NCBI RefSeq assembly: GCF_013409625.1
Contig: NZ_JACCBF010000001.1
Span: 5,609,607-5,673,606, forward strand
Length of the DNA: 64,000 nucleotides
Reading direction: 5' to 3'
Source: Nocardioides kongjuensis
Lineage (GTDB): Bacteria > Actinomycetota > Actinomycetes > Propionibacteriales > Nocardioidaceae
In this document: piece after piece, positions 9,001 through 16,399 of the stretch
How positions within the stretch are numbered: the stretch's first letter is position 1
Layout: every line of letters starts with the position of its first letter
Program-made: the position numbers and the translations under genes
Notes under the pieces: model-generated
Told to the model about the DNA's origin: nothing
Databases searched by the model: none
Seen by the model: the letters and a program-made list of their open reading frames with translations, nothing else

Positions 9001-9065
9001 GAGAGCGGTGCTCTCTGATCTCGAGCATGCATGCCCTGGAGACGAAAAGCAAGAGCACTGCTCAC
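9001..9065. promoter_or_regulatory. Two TetR operator-like palindromes, 50 bp apart
   Basis: GAGAGCGGTGCTCTC (9001-9015) has perfect 6-bp arms. AAGAGCACTGCTCAC (9051-9065) shares the AGAGC-N2-TGCTC core. The centres are exactly 50 bp apart in the divergent region between the SDR gene and the TetR gene. One palindrome lies closer to each promoter, so the pair suits repression of both genes by the TetR protein. Confidence 0.65.
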
Positions 9066-9104
9066 TTTTGAGTCTGGTGTTCACGAATGTGGCATGATGC
9101 CGTC

Positions 9105-9812
9105 ATGGCCACCACCCCGCGGGCGCGCGCCCGGGCGCAGACGATGGAGGACATCACCCGGATCGGGCGCCAGCACCTGGCGGAGTACGGCGCCGCAGCG
9201 CTCTCGCTGCGTGCCGTGGCCCGCGACCTCGGCGTGGTCTCGTCGGCGGTCTACCGGTACGTGAAGAGCCGCGACGACCTGCTGACCCTGCTCGTCGTCG
9301 ACGGCTACGACGAGATGGCCGACGCGGTCGAGACGGCACTGCGCCGGCCCGCCGTGGCGCGGGCCGGTCATCGCGACCGGTTCCTGGCCTTCGGGAGGGC
9401 GGTGCGGGCCTGGGCGCTGGTCGAGCCCGCCACCTACGCCCTGCTGTACGGCGCCCCCGTGCCGGGCTACGAGGCGCCGGCCGAGCAGACCACCGGGCCC
9501 GGCACCCGCGTGGTGCGGGTGCTGCTCGAGCTGGCCGCCGCCGCGCTGGCCGACGGCGCCCTGACCGTGCGGGAGCCGGTCGCCCCGGTGCCGCCGGCGC
9601 TCGTCGCGGGCTTCGACGAGGTGCGCGAGCAGTTCGGGATCGACCTGCCGGACGAGGTGCTCGTCGTCGGCGTGCTGGCCTGGGCCGGGATGTTCGGCTG
9701 CATCAGCTTCGAGGTGTTCGGTCAGTACGGCCCGGGCGGGTTCGGCGACCCGGAGGCACTCTTCGAGCACCACCTGGCCACGCTCGCCGAGGACCTCGGG
9801 CTCAGCGCATGA
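9105..9812 (+). CDS. TetR/AcrR-family transcriptional regulator
   Basis: A 235-aa repressor. The HTH is at residues 14-60, with ALSLRAVARDLGVVSSAVYRY as the two key helices. The C-terminal domain has WALVEPATYALLYG and VLAWAGMFGCISFEVFGQ, the pattern of the TetR C-terminal domain family with the conserved FxxFG-type ending. Start ATG 9105 is preferred to an in-frame GTG 18 nt upstream. It is divergent from the SDR gene and separated from it by the paired palindromes. It overlaps the convergent PemK-like gene by 11 nt. Confidence 0.9.
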   Translation: MATTPRARARAQTMEDITRIGRQHLAEYGAAALSLRAVARDLGVVSSAVYRYVKSRDDLLTLLVVDGYDEMADAVETALRRPAVARAGHRDRFLAFGRAVRAWALVEPATYALLYGAPVPGYEAPAEQTTGPGTRVVRVLLELAAAALADGALTVREPVAPVPPALVAGFDEVREQFGIDLPDEVLVVGVLAWAGMFGCISFEVFGQYGPGGFGDPEALFEHHLATLAEDLGLSA

Positions 9813-10206
9813 ACCGCTGCCGTGCCGCGATCACCTGGGCGTAGAGAGCCGGGGCCAGCGCGGCCCCCTCGCGACGTACGCCCGTGACGGCCAGGACCAG
9901 CAGCCGGTTGAGCCGCACCTCGCTCGGTCGCCCGCGCGGGTCCCAGGCGCCGGTGCCGATGTCCATCCAGTACCTGCCGGCGGCGGCCTCCTGGGCCTCG
10001 TCGCGGTCGTGGTCCTTGCTCGTCATCGCGAGGGCGTGCACGACCTCGCGGCCGTCGTTGCCGGTCGCGGTACCGATCACCAGCACGGGCCGGTCCTTGC
10101 CCTGACTCGGGTCGTCCTCGTAGGGCACCCACGCCCAGACGACCTCGCCCGGGTCGGGTCGGTCGTCGTCGACGGGAGCGTAGGTGCCGTCGGGCTGTCC
10201 GCTCAC
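9802..10206 (-). CDS. PemK/MazF-like domain protein
   Basis: The protein has 134 aa and starts GTG 10206, overlapping the PH-domain gene by 4 nt. DPGEVVWAWVPYEDDPSQGK followed by DRPVLVIG has the strand pattern of the MazF/PemK fold, in which the GxVxW and RPxLVI elements form the SH3-like barrel. MazF enzymes are ribonucleases, but this protein has inserts and no adjacent antitoxin gene. It is the last gene of a three-gene operon with two PH-domain membrane proteins. A housekeeping role distinct from a toxin is possible, and catalytic activity is not established. Confidence 0.65.
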   Translation of the reverse strand: MSGQPDGTYAPVDDDRPDPGEVVWAWVPYEDDPSQGKDRPVLVIGTATGNDGREVVHALAMTSKDHDRDEAQEAAAGRYWMDIGTGAWDPRGRPSEVRLNRLLVLAVTGVRREGAALAPALYAQVIAARQRFMR

Positions 10207-11687
10207 CGCGACTCCAGGAACTGCCCGACCAGGCCGGGGGTCGCGGCCTCCGCGAGGGCGATCGCCGCGTCCACGGGTACGTCGGGCACGTGCACCTGTC
10301 CCTTTCCGCCGGCCGTCGTGGCGGCCAGCGCCACCAGCCCGGCCCGGCGCTGGAACCAGGTCGCTCGCTGGTTCCAGCCGATCACGTGCCCGGCTGCGAC
10401 GGCGTCGCGGCTGCGCAGCACCGAGCCGGATCGCATCACCACGTGGCCGTCGACGAACGCGTGACCGAGGGCCCGGGCGCGGTCGGTCGCGAGGGCGAGC
10501 GCGACGGCGAGCGGGAGCAGGGCGACGACCAGCAGCCAGGCCGGGCCGCCGGCCAGGACGGCGAGCGCCGCGGCTGCCACGAAGGGCAGCGAGCCGAGCA
10601 GGGCCCGGGTGTAGCGCCGGGTCGTCGCCGTCCGGCCGTGGGGGAGCAGGGCGGTGCTCACCGGGGCCGGGGTGCCGAGCACGGCCGACGCGACGTCGTA
10701 GCCGGTCGCTCGTGGGGCGGGCGGCAACAGCATCGCCGAGCTGGCCTGGTCGCCGCTCAGGCCGGTGACGATCGCGCCGACCCGGCGGCCGCGTGCGACG
10801 CGCAGGGCCGCCGGCTCGCCGATGCTGACGCCAGCGAGTCGCGCGACGTCGATGCTGGTCTCGCGGCGGGTGAGCAGGCCACGGCGGACGTGCCAGGCGG
10901 CGCCGTACCGGCTCAGGACGAACCCGCCGTTGGTCACGAGGTAGCCACCGACGGCGAGGAGGACGACGAGCACGATCGCGGCGAGGACGACACCGACGAC
11001 GAGGGTCAGGTCGACGGCGGCGAGGTCCTCCTCGCTCACCCGGATCTGGATCGACTCGTTGAGCTGGGCGCCGGTCGCGAGGATCGCGCCGAGCCCGACG
11101 AGGGCGGTGCCGCTGAACGGCGCGTACCACAGCCAGCGCGGCACGAACCGCGCCACGACCTGCTCCTGCTCGACGGCCTCGTCGGCCGGCGCGTCCCCGG
11201 CCGCGGCAGGGCTCGCGGTGTGCAGCAGCTCGGCCCGCAGCCGGGCCGCCTCCTCCTGCGGCAGCGCGTCGAGCGCCAGCCGCTCGTCGCTGTCGCTGGT
11301 GACGCTGCCGGTGCCGATCACGACCGTCGTCAGCCCGAGCAGCCGGTGGACCGGCGAGGCGGTCAGGTCGACGGTGCGCACCCGGTCGACCGGCGTCGAC
11401 AGGGTGTGTCGCTGGAGCAGGCCGCGCTGCAGCTCGACCCGGCCGTCGGCGATCCGGTAGGTCGTGGTCAGGTACCGCACCACGCCGAGTCCCACCGGGA
11501 TGCCGACGCCGAGCAGCGCCCACGGCCCGGTGCCGGACGCGCCGCCGGCGACCAGCAGGCCGACGAGGACCGGCAGGAACCTGCCGACCTCCTTGATCGG
11601 GTGCACGAGCAGCATGCGGGGATCCAGGCGTTGCCACACCACGGACGGGGGCGGCGGCGGGGGAGGCGGCGGGGGAGGCAGGCTCAC
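10203..11687 (-). CDS. Bacterial PH-domain membrane protein (YdbT-like)
   Basis: A 494-aa protein with two or more bPH2 (YdbS/YdbT-type) modules. After an N-terminal run of 11 prolines comes a membrane pair (about 35-75) and the module TTYRIADGRVELQRGLLQRH ... VDRVRTVDLTASPVHRLLGL. A central membrane pair, a second module around RRGLLTRRETSIDVARLAGV, a third membrane region and a C-terminal module follow. Members pair with a smaller YdbS-like partner, here the gene directly upstream. The family is linked to resistance to some bacteriocins in firmicutes, but its function is unknown here. The poly-Pro start should need EF-P for translation. Confidence 0.8.
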   Translation of the reverse strand: MSLPPPPPPPPPPPSVVWQRLDPRMLLVHPIKEVGRFLPVLVGLLVAGGASGTGPWALLGVGIPVGLGVVRYLTTTYRIADGRVELQRGLLQRHTLSTPVDRVRTVDLTASPVHRLLGLTTVVIGTGSVTSDSDERLALDALPQEEAARLRAELLHTASPAAAGDAPADEAVEQEQVVARFVPRWLWYAPFSGTALVGLGAILATGAQLNESIQIRVSEEDLAAVDLTLVVGVVLAAIVLVVLLAVGGYLVTNGGFVLSRYGAAWHVRRGLLTRRETSIDVARLAGVSIGEPAALRVARGRRVGAIVTGLSGDQASSAMLLPPAPRATGYDVASAVLGTPAPVSTALLPHGRTATTRRYTRALLGSLPFVAAAALAVLAGGPAWLLVVALLPLAVALALATDRARALGHAFVDGHVVMRSGSVLRSRDAVAAGHVIGWNQRATWFQRRAGLVALAATTAGGKGQVHVPDVPVDAAIALAEAATPGLVGQFLESR

Positions 11688-12166
11688 GTCGCGTCGCCCT
11701 CGACCAGGTCGGCCTTGCGGGTCAGCTCGTCGACGAGCGCGAGCGCGACCGGGCGGTCCAGACCCTCGATCTGCAAGGGCCCCGCCGCCGAGGCGGTCGT
11801 CACCGTGACGGTCGCGAGCCCGAACAGCCGCGCCAGCGGGCCCTGCGCGAGGTCGACCGTCTGCACCCGCGACATCGGCGCGATCCGCCGCTCCTGCGCC
11901 CACCAGCCGCGCTGCGTGTACACCGCGTCGGCCGACACCTCCCAGCGGTGCACGGCATAGCGCCACTGCGGTACGACGACCGCCACCGTCGCGCACACCA
12001 CGACCGCCAGGGCGAGCAGCCACCAGCGCAGGCCGTCGGGTCCGAGCAGCACCGCCGCGACCCCGAGCCCGATCGCCACCACGAGCGCGGTGATCCCGGT
12101 CTCGACGTGCCACATCAGGCGGGCGCGGGGACTGACCCGGTGGGCGGGATCGCGCAGCTGGTTCAC
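11684..12166 (-). CDS. Bacterial PH-domain membrane protein (YdbS-like)
   Basis: A 160-aa protein starting at GTG 12166. Two adjacent transmembrane segments (about 24-42 and 48-66) lead into one bPH2 module, VHRWEVSADAVYTQRGWWAQ then MSRVQTVDLAQGPLARLFGL. The GTGA overlap with the next gene and the family pairing suggest that it forms a complex with the larger YdbT-like protein. It is the first gene of the operon. Confidence 0.8.
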   Translation of the reverse strand: MNQLRDPAHRVSPRARLMWHVETGITALVVAIGLGVAAVLLGPDGLRWWLLALAVVVCATVAVVVPQWRYAVHRWEVSADAVYTQRGWWAQERRIAPMSRVQTVDLAQGPLARLFGLATVTVTTASAAGPLQIEGLDRPVALALVDELTRKADLVEGDAT

Positions 12167-12216
12167 GCTGGCGAGCCTAGATCAGCCCCAGTCGGGTCTC
12201 TGGTCCGCACGTCGGC

Positions 12217-12230
12217 GGGACGATCGTCCC
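12217..12230. promoter_or_regulatory. Perfect 14-bp palindrome before the diguanylate cyclase gene
   Basis: GGGACGATCGTCCC lies in the 172-bp divergent region between the YdbS-like gene and the GGDEF gene, 51 bp from the former and 109 bp from the latter. It may be a protein binding site or part of a hairpin. No regulator gene is adjacent, so its role is open. Confidence 0.35.
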
Positions 12231-12338
12231 GGCGGTCGTGCCGCCGATTCGCTCCAATTGACCATGGCCAGAAGGCCTTCGGTCATGATCGGCGCACTCG
12301 TTCCCGCGACGCGACGGGGCCGACCTAGCCTTGACAGC

Positions 12339-13535
12339 ATGCTGGACACCCTGACCCTGCGCGTGGCCTTCGGCCTCGTGGCGGCATGTGTCCTCGCCCT
12401 CTTCTACGGCGTCACCTACCGCTCGACCCGGTCGTCGTACAGCGGATGGTGGTGCGTCTCCCTGGCCTGCTTCATCGTCAGTGCGTCGCTCTTCCTCGGC
12501 AACGGGACGCCCGTCCAGGTGATCGCCAACCCGTTGGGCAACACGACCGGCGTCCTCGGCGCAGCCTGCGTCTGGGCGGGCGGTCGCACGCTCCGCGAGC
12601 ACCGGGTCCGGGCCTGGCAGCTGCTCCTCGTGCCGGCCGTGGTCCTCGTCGTCTCGCTCGCCGACGACCCGCGCACCGACATCTGGTCGGGCGGCGCGGT
12701 CTACCTGGCCGGCATGGCGCTGCTGATCGGAGCCTCGGCGCGCGAGCTGACCCTGCTCCTGCGCGCCCTCGCGCCGGGCGGGGCGACCCGGGCGCAGTAC
12801 CGCTTCGTGCTCACCGCGATGGCGCTGGCATCGGCGGTCATCTCGGTGTTCTACCTGGCGCGCACCATCGCGTTCGTGGCCGTGGGTCCAGCGCATCCCT
12901 TCTTCCAGGCCGTGTTCGGCGGCCAGGTCACCACGCTGCTGATGATGGTCCTGCTCGTCGTGGTCACCTTCAGCATGTCGGCCCTGAGCCACGAGCAGCA
13001 GACCTCGGAGCTGCGCCTGCAGGCGACCCGCGACGGTCTGACCGGGCTGCTCAACCGGGCCGAGTTCCTCCGGGCGGCCCAGCGCGAGATCGACCGGGGC
13101 CCGGTGCGGGCCGATGCGGCGGTGGTCGTCGCCGACCTCGACCGCTTCAAGAGCATCAACGACGGCCTCGGTCACGCCGCCGGCGACCGGGCGCTGACAG
13201 CGTTCGCCGACGCCTGCCAGGCCGTCGTGGGGCTGCGGGGCGTGATCGGGCGCCTCGGCGGTGACGAGTTCGTGCTGCTGGTCCGTGGGGCCCCGGCCGA
13301 GGCGGTGGTCGACGCCATCGCCCGGCACTACCGGGGCGACGGCGAGGTCAGTGCGATGCCGACGGTCAGCTTCGGCATCGCCTCGGTCAGGGCCGGCGAC
13401 GACATCGCCCTGGCCCTGGCGTACGCCGACGAGGCGCTGTACGAAGCGAAGGCCGCCGGCCGGGCCAGGGCCGTGCGGGCCGCGCGACACGACGACCGCC
13501 CACCGTCGCTGGTGGACGGTCGTCGTTCCGCGTGA
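12339..13535 (+). CDS. Membrane-bound diguanylate cyclase (GGDEF)
   Basis: The protein has 398 aa. Six or seven hydrophobic segments fill residues 5-215 and form a membrane sensor region. A GGDEF domain follows, with RDGLTGLLNR at 231-240, the metal-binding DLDRFKSINDGLGHAAGD near 267, and an intact GGDEF motif at 307-311. It should make cyclic di-GMP from two GTP. The inhibitory I-site RxxD, expected five residues before GGDEF, is absent. This suggests no classical product inhibition. There is no EAL domain. ATG 12339 directly precedes the first membrane segment. Confidence 0.9.
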   Translation: MLDTLTLRVAFGLVAACVLALFYGVTYRSTRSSYSGWWCVSLACFIVSASLFLGNGTPVQVIANPLGNTTGVLGAACVWAGGRTLREHRVRAWQLLLVPAVVLVVSLADDPRTDIWSGGAVYLAGMALLIGASARELTLLLRALAPGGATRAQYRFVLTAMALASAVISVFYLARTIAFVAVGPAHPFFQAVFGGQVTTLLMMVLLVVVTFSMSALSHEQQTSELRLQATRDGLTGLLNRAEFLRAAQREIDRGPVRADAAVVVADLDRFKSINDGLGHAAGDRALTAFADACQAVVGLRGVIGRLGGDEFVLLVRGAPAEAVVDAIARHYRGDGEVSAMPTVSFGIASVRAGDDIALALAYADEALYEAKAAGRARAVRAARHDDRPPSLVDGRRSA

Positions 13536-13554
13536 GGGGGGCGCGATCCCCGGG

Positions 13555-14124
13555 TCAGCCCCGTGCGATCCGCTTGGACAGGTGCAGGTCGTTGTCGATC
13601 GCGCCACGGCTGAACCCGTCGTCCATGACGATCTTCTGCTTGCGCATCTGGGCGGCGCCGGCGCCGACACGCACCCACGCGGGCGTGCCGAAGCAGGCAG
13701 TCGGGACGACGAAGGTGACGGCCTTGCGCTCCAGGGTCGCGGTGAGTCCCTCGCACGGAACCTCGTCGAACTTGCGCGTCAGGGACACCCCGGACTCGCC
13801 GAGGAACTTCATGTAGGTCACCTCGAACCTGCCGGACGGGGCCTTGAGCTGTGCCGCCAGGAAGAGCCGCTTCGTCGGCAGCGGACCGCGGGTCCGCAAC
13901 CGGATGGTCAGGGCGTCGAGACCGTGGCTGACCTCCACCCGTCGGACGTCGACGCGGCGCTCGTCGGCCGCGGGGTGCGTCCGCTCGCTGTCGATGTCGC
14001 CGACCCGGACGTCGTGCGCCGGGTCGGTGTGGACCAGGTCGGCGGCGGAGGCCAGGGCGGGGGTGGTGAGGAGGAGGCCGGCCGCGCAGGCGAGCGCGGC
14101 AACGGCACGAGGCACGGGGTTCAT
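13555..14124 (-). CDS. Secreted protein of unknown function
   Basis: The protein has 189 aa. A signal peptide covers residues 1-28 (ACAAGLLLTTPALASA-AD). The mature part is beta-rich with two cysteines (CEGL and ACFG) that could form a disulfide. I do not recognise a family with certainty; the pattern ADLVHTDPAHDVRVGD resembles secreted actinobacterial proteins of unknown role. ATG 14124 is chosen over ATG 14133 because GGAGG then sits about 9 nt upstream. Before phage insertion it was divergent from the acyl-CoA dehydrogenase gene across about 94 bp. Confidence 0.7.
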   Translation of the reverse strand: MNPVPRAVAALACAAGLLLTTPALASAADLVHTDPAHDVRVGDIDSERTHPAADERRVDVRRVEVSHGLDALTIRLRTRGPLPTKRLFLAAQLKAPSGRFEVTYMKFLGESGVSLTRKFDEVPCEGLTATLERKAVTFVVPTACFGTPAWVRVGAGAAQMRKQKIVMDDGFSRGAIDNDLHLSKRIARG

Positions 14125-14180
14125 GCGGGCCATCCTCCGATGGATTGGTCGCCGGCGCCGGCAAAAACGGCGAGCTCGCC

Positions 14181-14192
14181 GGTTAACAAACG
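14181..14192. repeat. attL core
   Basis: GGTTAACAAACG is identical to 44294-44305. Sequence to the left is host DNA leading into the secreted-protein gene; sequence to the right is phage DNA leading into the integrase. Flanking bases outside the 12 bp do not match between the two ends. No tRNA or tmRNA gene overlaps it. Confidence 0.85.
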
Positions 14193-14247
14193 CTATGCGC
14201 GACACCAGGACGAACGTCCCGAATTGGTCGTCGCGGTGGCGGCGTGA
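14193..14247 (+). other. Detached 3' end of the phage repressor gene (viral-form tag)
   Basis: Read in the codon phase set by GTT AAC AAA CG of the core, this DNA encodes R-YARHQDERPELVVAVAA and then TGA at 14245-14247. In the excised circle the repressor frame from attR runs straight into it, so the phage form of the repressor would carry these 17 extra residues. The C-terminal AVAA after a hydrophobic stretch resembles an ssrA-type degradation tag recognised by ClpXP. In the lysogen this piece has no start of its own. Confidence 0.8.
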
Positions 14248-14303
14248 GCGCGCTGGTGCTACTCCAACAACCCCATGCCAACAAGCACGAAGGGGTGTTG
14301 ACC

Positions 14304-15113
14304 ATGACCACCGACCGCAGGATCTCGCTCGACGAGTACGCCGACTGGATGCGCGCCCACGACGCGTCCAGCTCGACCATCGCTCAGCGCGTGAAGTTCG
14401 CTCGAGGTCGGTGCACGGCATGGGGATCCCTCGGCCAGCCGGCCCACGTCGTCGCGGAGTGGCTGGACCAGTTCGACGGCCGGACCCGCAACACCTACCG
14501 GGCTCACCTGATCAACCTGTACGCCTGGCTGGTCGAGGCCGGACACGTCGACGACGACCCAACGAAGCTGCTGCAGCGGGTGCCGAACCCACGGCCACGG
14601 CCACGACCGCTGACGTCGGAGGAGATCGACACCGTCCTCGATCGCGCCACCGGGCACCTGCGGGCCTGGATCCTGCTCGCCTACCTTGCCGGCCTGCGGG
14701 CCCACGAGATCGCCAAGTTCCGGGGCGAGGACATCGACCGCGACCGGGTCACGGTGCTGGGGAAGGGCCGGCAGCTCGCGGTGCTGCCGACTCACGATGA
14801 CCTGTGGGAGCTGGCGGGCGACTTCCCGCGTCGTGGGTTCTGGTTCCCGAGCGAGCGGCGGTCGTCCGGGCACATCGCCGCGGCGACGGTGTCTGGCGGC
14901 ACGAAGCGGCTGTTTCAGGACCTGGGGATGCCGGGGGCGATCCACCGGGTGCGGGCAACGTACGGCACGTCGCTGCTGCGTAGCGGCGCGAACGTGAGGG
15001 TGGTGCAGGACTTGATGCGGCATCGGTCGCTGGCGTCGACGGAGCACTACCTGTTGGCGACGGAGGATGAGCTGTCGGCGGCGATCAAGACGTTGGGAAG
15101 GAGGGCGGCATGA
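14304..15113 (+). CDS. int: Tyrosine-family phage integrase
   Basis: A 269-aa site-specific recombinase. An N-terminal SAM-like core-binding domain covers residues 8-88 and the catalytic domain 100-265. Catalytic residues are visible: Arg132 (GLRAHEI), Lys154, His214 and Arg217 (HRVR), His240 and the nucleophile Tyr249 (STEHYLL). It lacks a long arm-binding domain, so it is XerC/D-like in size. ATG 14304 has GAAGGGG upstream; the upstream in-frame start falls inside the attachment region. The protein ends RRAA, a possible degradation signal. It lies 57 nt after the viral repressor stop and overlaps the next gene by 4 nt. Confidence 0.95.
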   Translation: MTTDRRISLDEYADWMRAHDASSSTIAQRVKFARGRCTAWGSLGQPAHVVAEWLDQFDGRTRNTYRAHLINLYAWLVEAGHVDDDPTKLLQRVPNPRPRPRPLTSEEIDTVLDRATGHLRAWILLAYLAGLRAHEIAKFRGEDIDRDRVTVLGKGRQLAVLPTHDDLWELAGDFPRRGFWFPSERRSSGHIAAATVSGGTKRLFQDLGMPGAIHRVRATYGTSLLRSGANVRVVQDLMRHRSLASTEHYLLATEDELSAAIKTLGRRAA

Positions 15114-15295
15114 TGGAGGACCGGGAGCGGTTCCCTGAGGCGGCTCGGAAGGATCTGCGGGCGGCGTACGACGGCTTGCCGCTGACAGCGGACCAGCGCC
15201 GCTACCTCGCCTGGGTCGAGACGTGGGATCAGCCGACGCTGAATGCGCTCGCCGATGTGATCAGGACAGCGCGTGCGGAGGTCCTCACCGCCTGA
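15110..15295 (+). CDS. Small protein coupled to integrase
   Basis: A 61-aa protein whose ATG overlaps the integrase stop (ATGA), with GGAAGGAGGG inside the integrase end as ribosome binding site. It is charged, mostly helical and has no cysteines or membrane segment: RKDLRAAYDGLPLTADQRRY and DQPTLNALADVIRTARAEV. The position suggests a role tied to integration or excision, for example a directionality factor. No HTH is recognisable, so this is a guess from context. Confidence 0.65.
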   Translation: MMEDRERFPEAARKDLRAAYDGLPLTADQRRYLAWVETWDQPTLNALADVIRTARAEVLTA

Positions 15296-15312
15296 CGCCG
15301 TAGCCTGCAGTG

Positions 15313-15540
15313 ATGACTGCCCCGGCCGCGCACGTGTGGGTGCGGAAGCCTCACGTCCCGATGTCGTGGCCGGGGCTGGTCGTCGACCGGCGGCGCGCCG
15401 CTGACGGCTCCTGGGAGGCGCTGGTCATCTACATCGACCGGATGACGGTGCGGGACAAGGTCATCCAGGAGTGGGTGCCGTACTCGTGGCTGACCCCGGC
15501 CACCGAGGGGCGGCCGGGGATCGGTTCGGCGTACGGGTGA
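15313..15540 (+). CDS. Hypothetical phage protein
   Basis: A 75-aa soluble protein starting at ATG 15313, 17 nt after the previous gene. It is rich in Trp and Val (HVWVRKPHVPMSWPGLVVDR, VIQEWVPYSWLTP) and probably a small beta domain. I do not recognise the family. It is part of the plus-strand group next to integrase, a location often used for genes expressed in the lysogen. Confidence 0.6.
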   Translation: MTAPAAHVWVRKPHVPMSWPGLVVDRRRAADGSWEALVIYIDRMTVRDKVIQEWVPYSWLTPATEGRPGIGSAYG

Positions 15541-15565
15541 CGTAGGCACGTCGTACCCTCCCGGC

Positions 15566-15895
15566 ATGAAGAACCTCGTTCTCGGAGCCGGTGCCGTCAT
15601 CCTCGCGTCCAGCCTCACGGCCTGCGGGTCGGGGGCCGGCGCTGACGCGTGCGAGACCTACAAGGACGCGGTCGCCGAGGACCCGGCCGCGGTCGCCGAC
15701 CTGGTCGCGCTCGCCGACATCAAGGACATGCTGTCCGACCTGGACAAGCCGACCCGCCGCGCGTTCGCGTCGCTGATCACCGCTGCTGACGCCAACCCGT
15801 TCTCCGCCGGCGGTAGCGCCGGTGCCGTCCAGGAGGCTGCTGCCGAGGTCCGGTCAGTCTGCCTGGCCGAGCACGACGTCGAGATCCCGAACTGA
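15566..15895 (+). CDS. Prophage-encoded lipoprotein
   Basis: A 109-aa protein with a lipoprotein signal peptide: MKNLVLGAGAVILASS then the lipobox LTAC, with Cys20 as the lipidated residue. The mature part is short, helical and acidic, with two more cysteines that may pair. It lies alone on the plus strand near attL and converges on the lysis genes. Surface lipoproteins in this position in other temperate phages often block superinfection; that role is inference here. Confidence 0.75.
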   Translation: MKNLVLGAGAVILASSLTACGSGAGADACETYKDAVAEDPAAVADLVALADIKDMLSDLDKPTRRAFASLITAADANPFSAGGSAGAVQEAAAEVRSVCLAEHDVEIPN

Positions 15896-15896
15896 C

Positions 15897-16106
15897 CTAC
15901 TCGAGCGCGAGCGGCTCGTCGACCGTGGGGGTCGACACGATCGCGTAGTGGACGGTGCACCGGTCGCACACGACCTCGATCGGAAGGCCGGCGGGCTGGT
16001 CGACGGTCCGGGCGTCGACGACCCGCCAGGTGTGGCCGTAGGCGGCGCAGTCCTGGCGGGCGAGCTCGAGCTTGGCGTCGGCGAGGGTGAACAGCTGCTC
16101 GCTCAC
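15897..16106 (-). CDS. Small protein with a CxxC pair, end of the late operon
   Basis: A 69-aa protein starting at GTG 16106, with a GTGA overlap with the upstream holin-like gene. CAAYGHTWRVVDAR and VVCDRCTVHYAI suggest a small metal-binding domain built from C20/H24 and the CDRC pair. Its function is unknown. It is the last gene of the long minus-strand operon and converges on the lipoprotein gene. Confidence 0.6.
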   Translation of the reverse strand: MSEQLFTLADAKLELARQDCAAYGHTWRVVDARTVDQPAGLPIEVVCDRCTVHYAIVSTPTVDEPLALE

Positions 16107-16399
16107 AGGACACCGCCCTCCCCGCCGTTGCGGCGGTACGCGTCGAGGTCGCGCTGGATCTGCTGGCCGCGCTCGAGCGCAGTCAGCTGGTCGGCGTCGA
16201 CGCGGATGCTCACGCCCTGGGGGCCGGCGCCGACGTTGAGCCCGGCGAGCGCCATGGCCGCCGTGACCTCGGCGCCCCACAGGGCCAGCTCGAGGTCGCC
16301 GATCCAGCCCTTGGCACGGGCGTAGACCACGACGGGCGTGCCGAGCACGTTGAGCAGGTAGAGCGCGATGCGGACGCGCCGGGGGACGTTGACCTTCAT
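16103..16399 (-). CDS. Holin-like membrane protein
   Basis: A 98-aa protein. A basic start (MKVNVPRRVR) leads into one hydrophobic segment at about 11-29 and a second at about 40-57, then a charged, probably helical cytoplasmic tail. Size, topology and position two genes after the endolysin candidate fit a phage holin. The family is not identified by name. It is coupled to the neighbours by GTGA/ATGA overlaps. Confidence 0.55.
   Translation of the reverse strand: MKVNVPRRVRIALYLLNVLGTPVVVYARAKGWIGDLELALWGAEVTAAMALAGLNVGAGPQGVSIRVDADQLTALERGQQIQRDLDAYRRNGGEGGVL

Noticed and set aside
14181..14192. tRNA or tmRNA gene as attachment site
   Set aside because: No cloverleaf, CCA end or T-loop (GTTCGAATC-type) sequence is present at attL or attR; the shared sequence is a promoter palindrome.
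13261..14247. 328-codon plus-strand frame ending at 14247
   Set aside because: It overlaps the diguanylate cyclase and the antisense of the secreted-protein gene and is not itself a gene. Only its last codons, from the att core on, matter as the detached end of the repressor.
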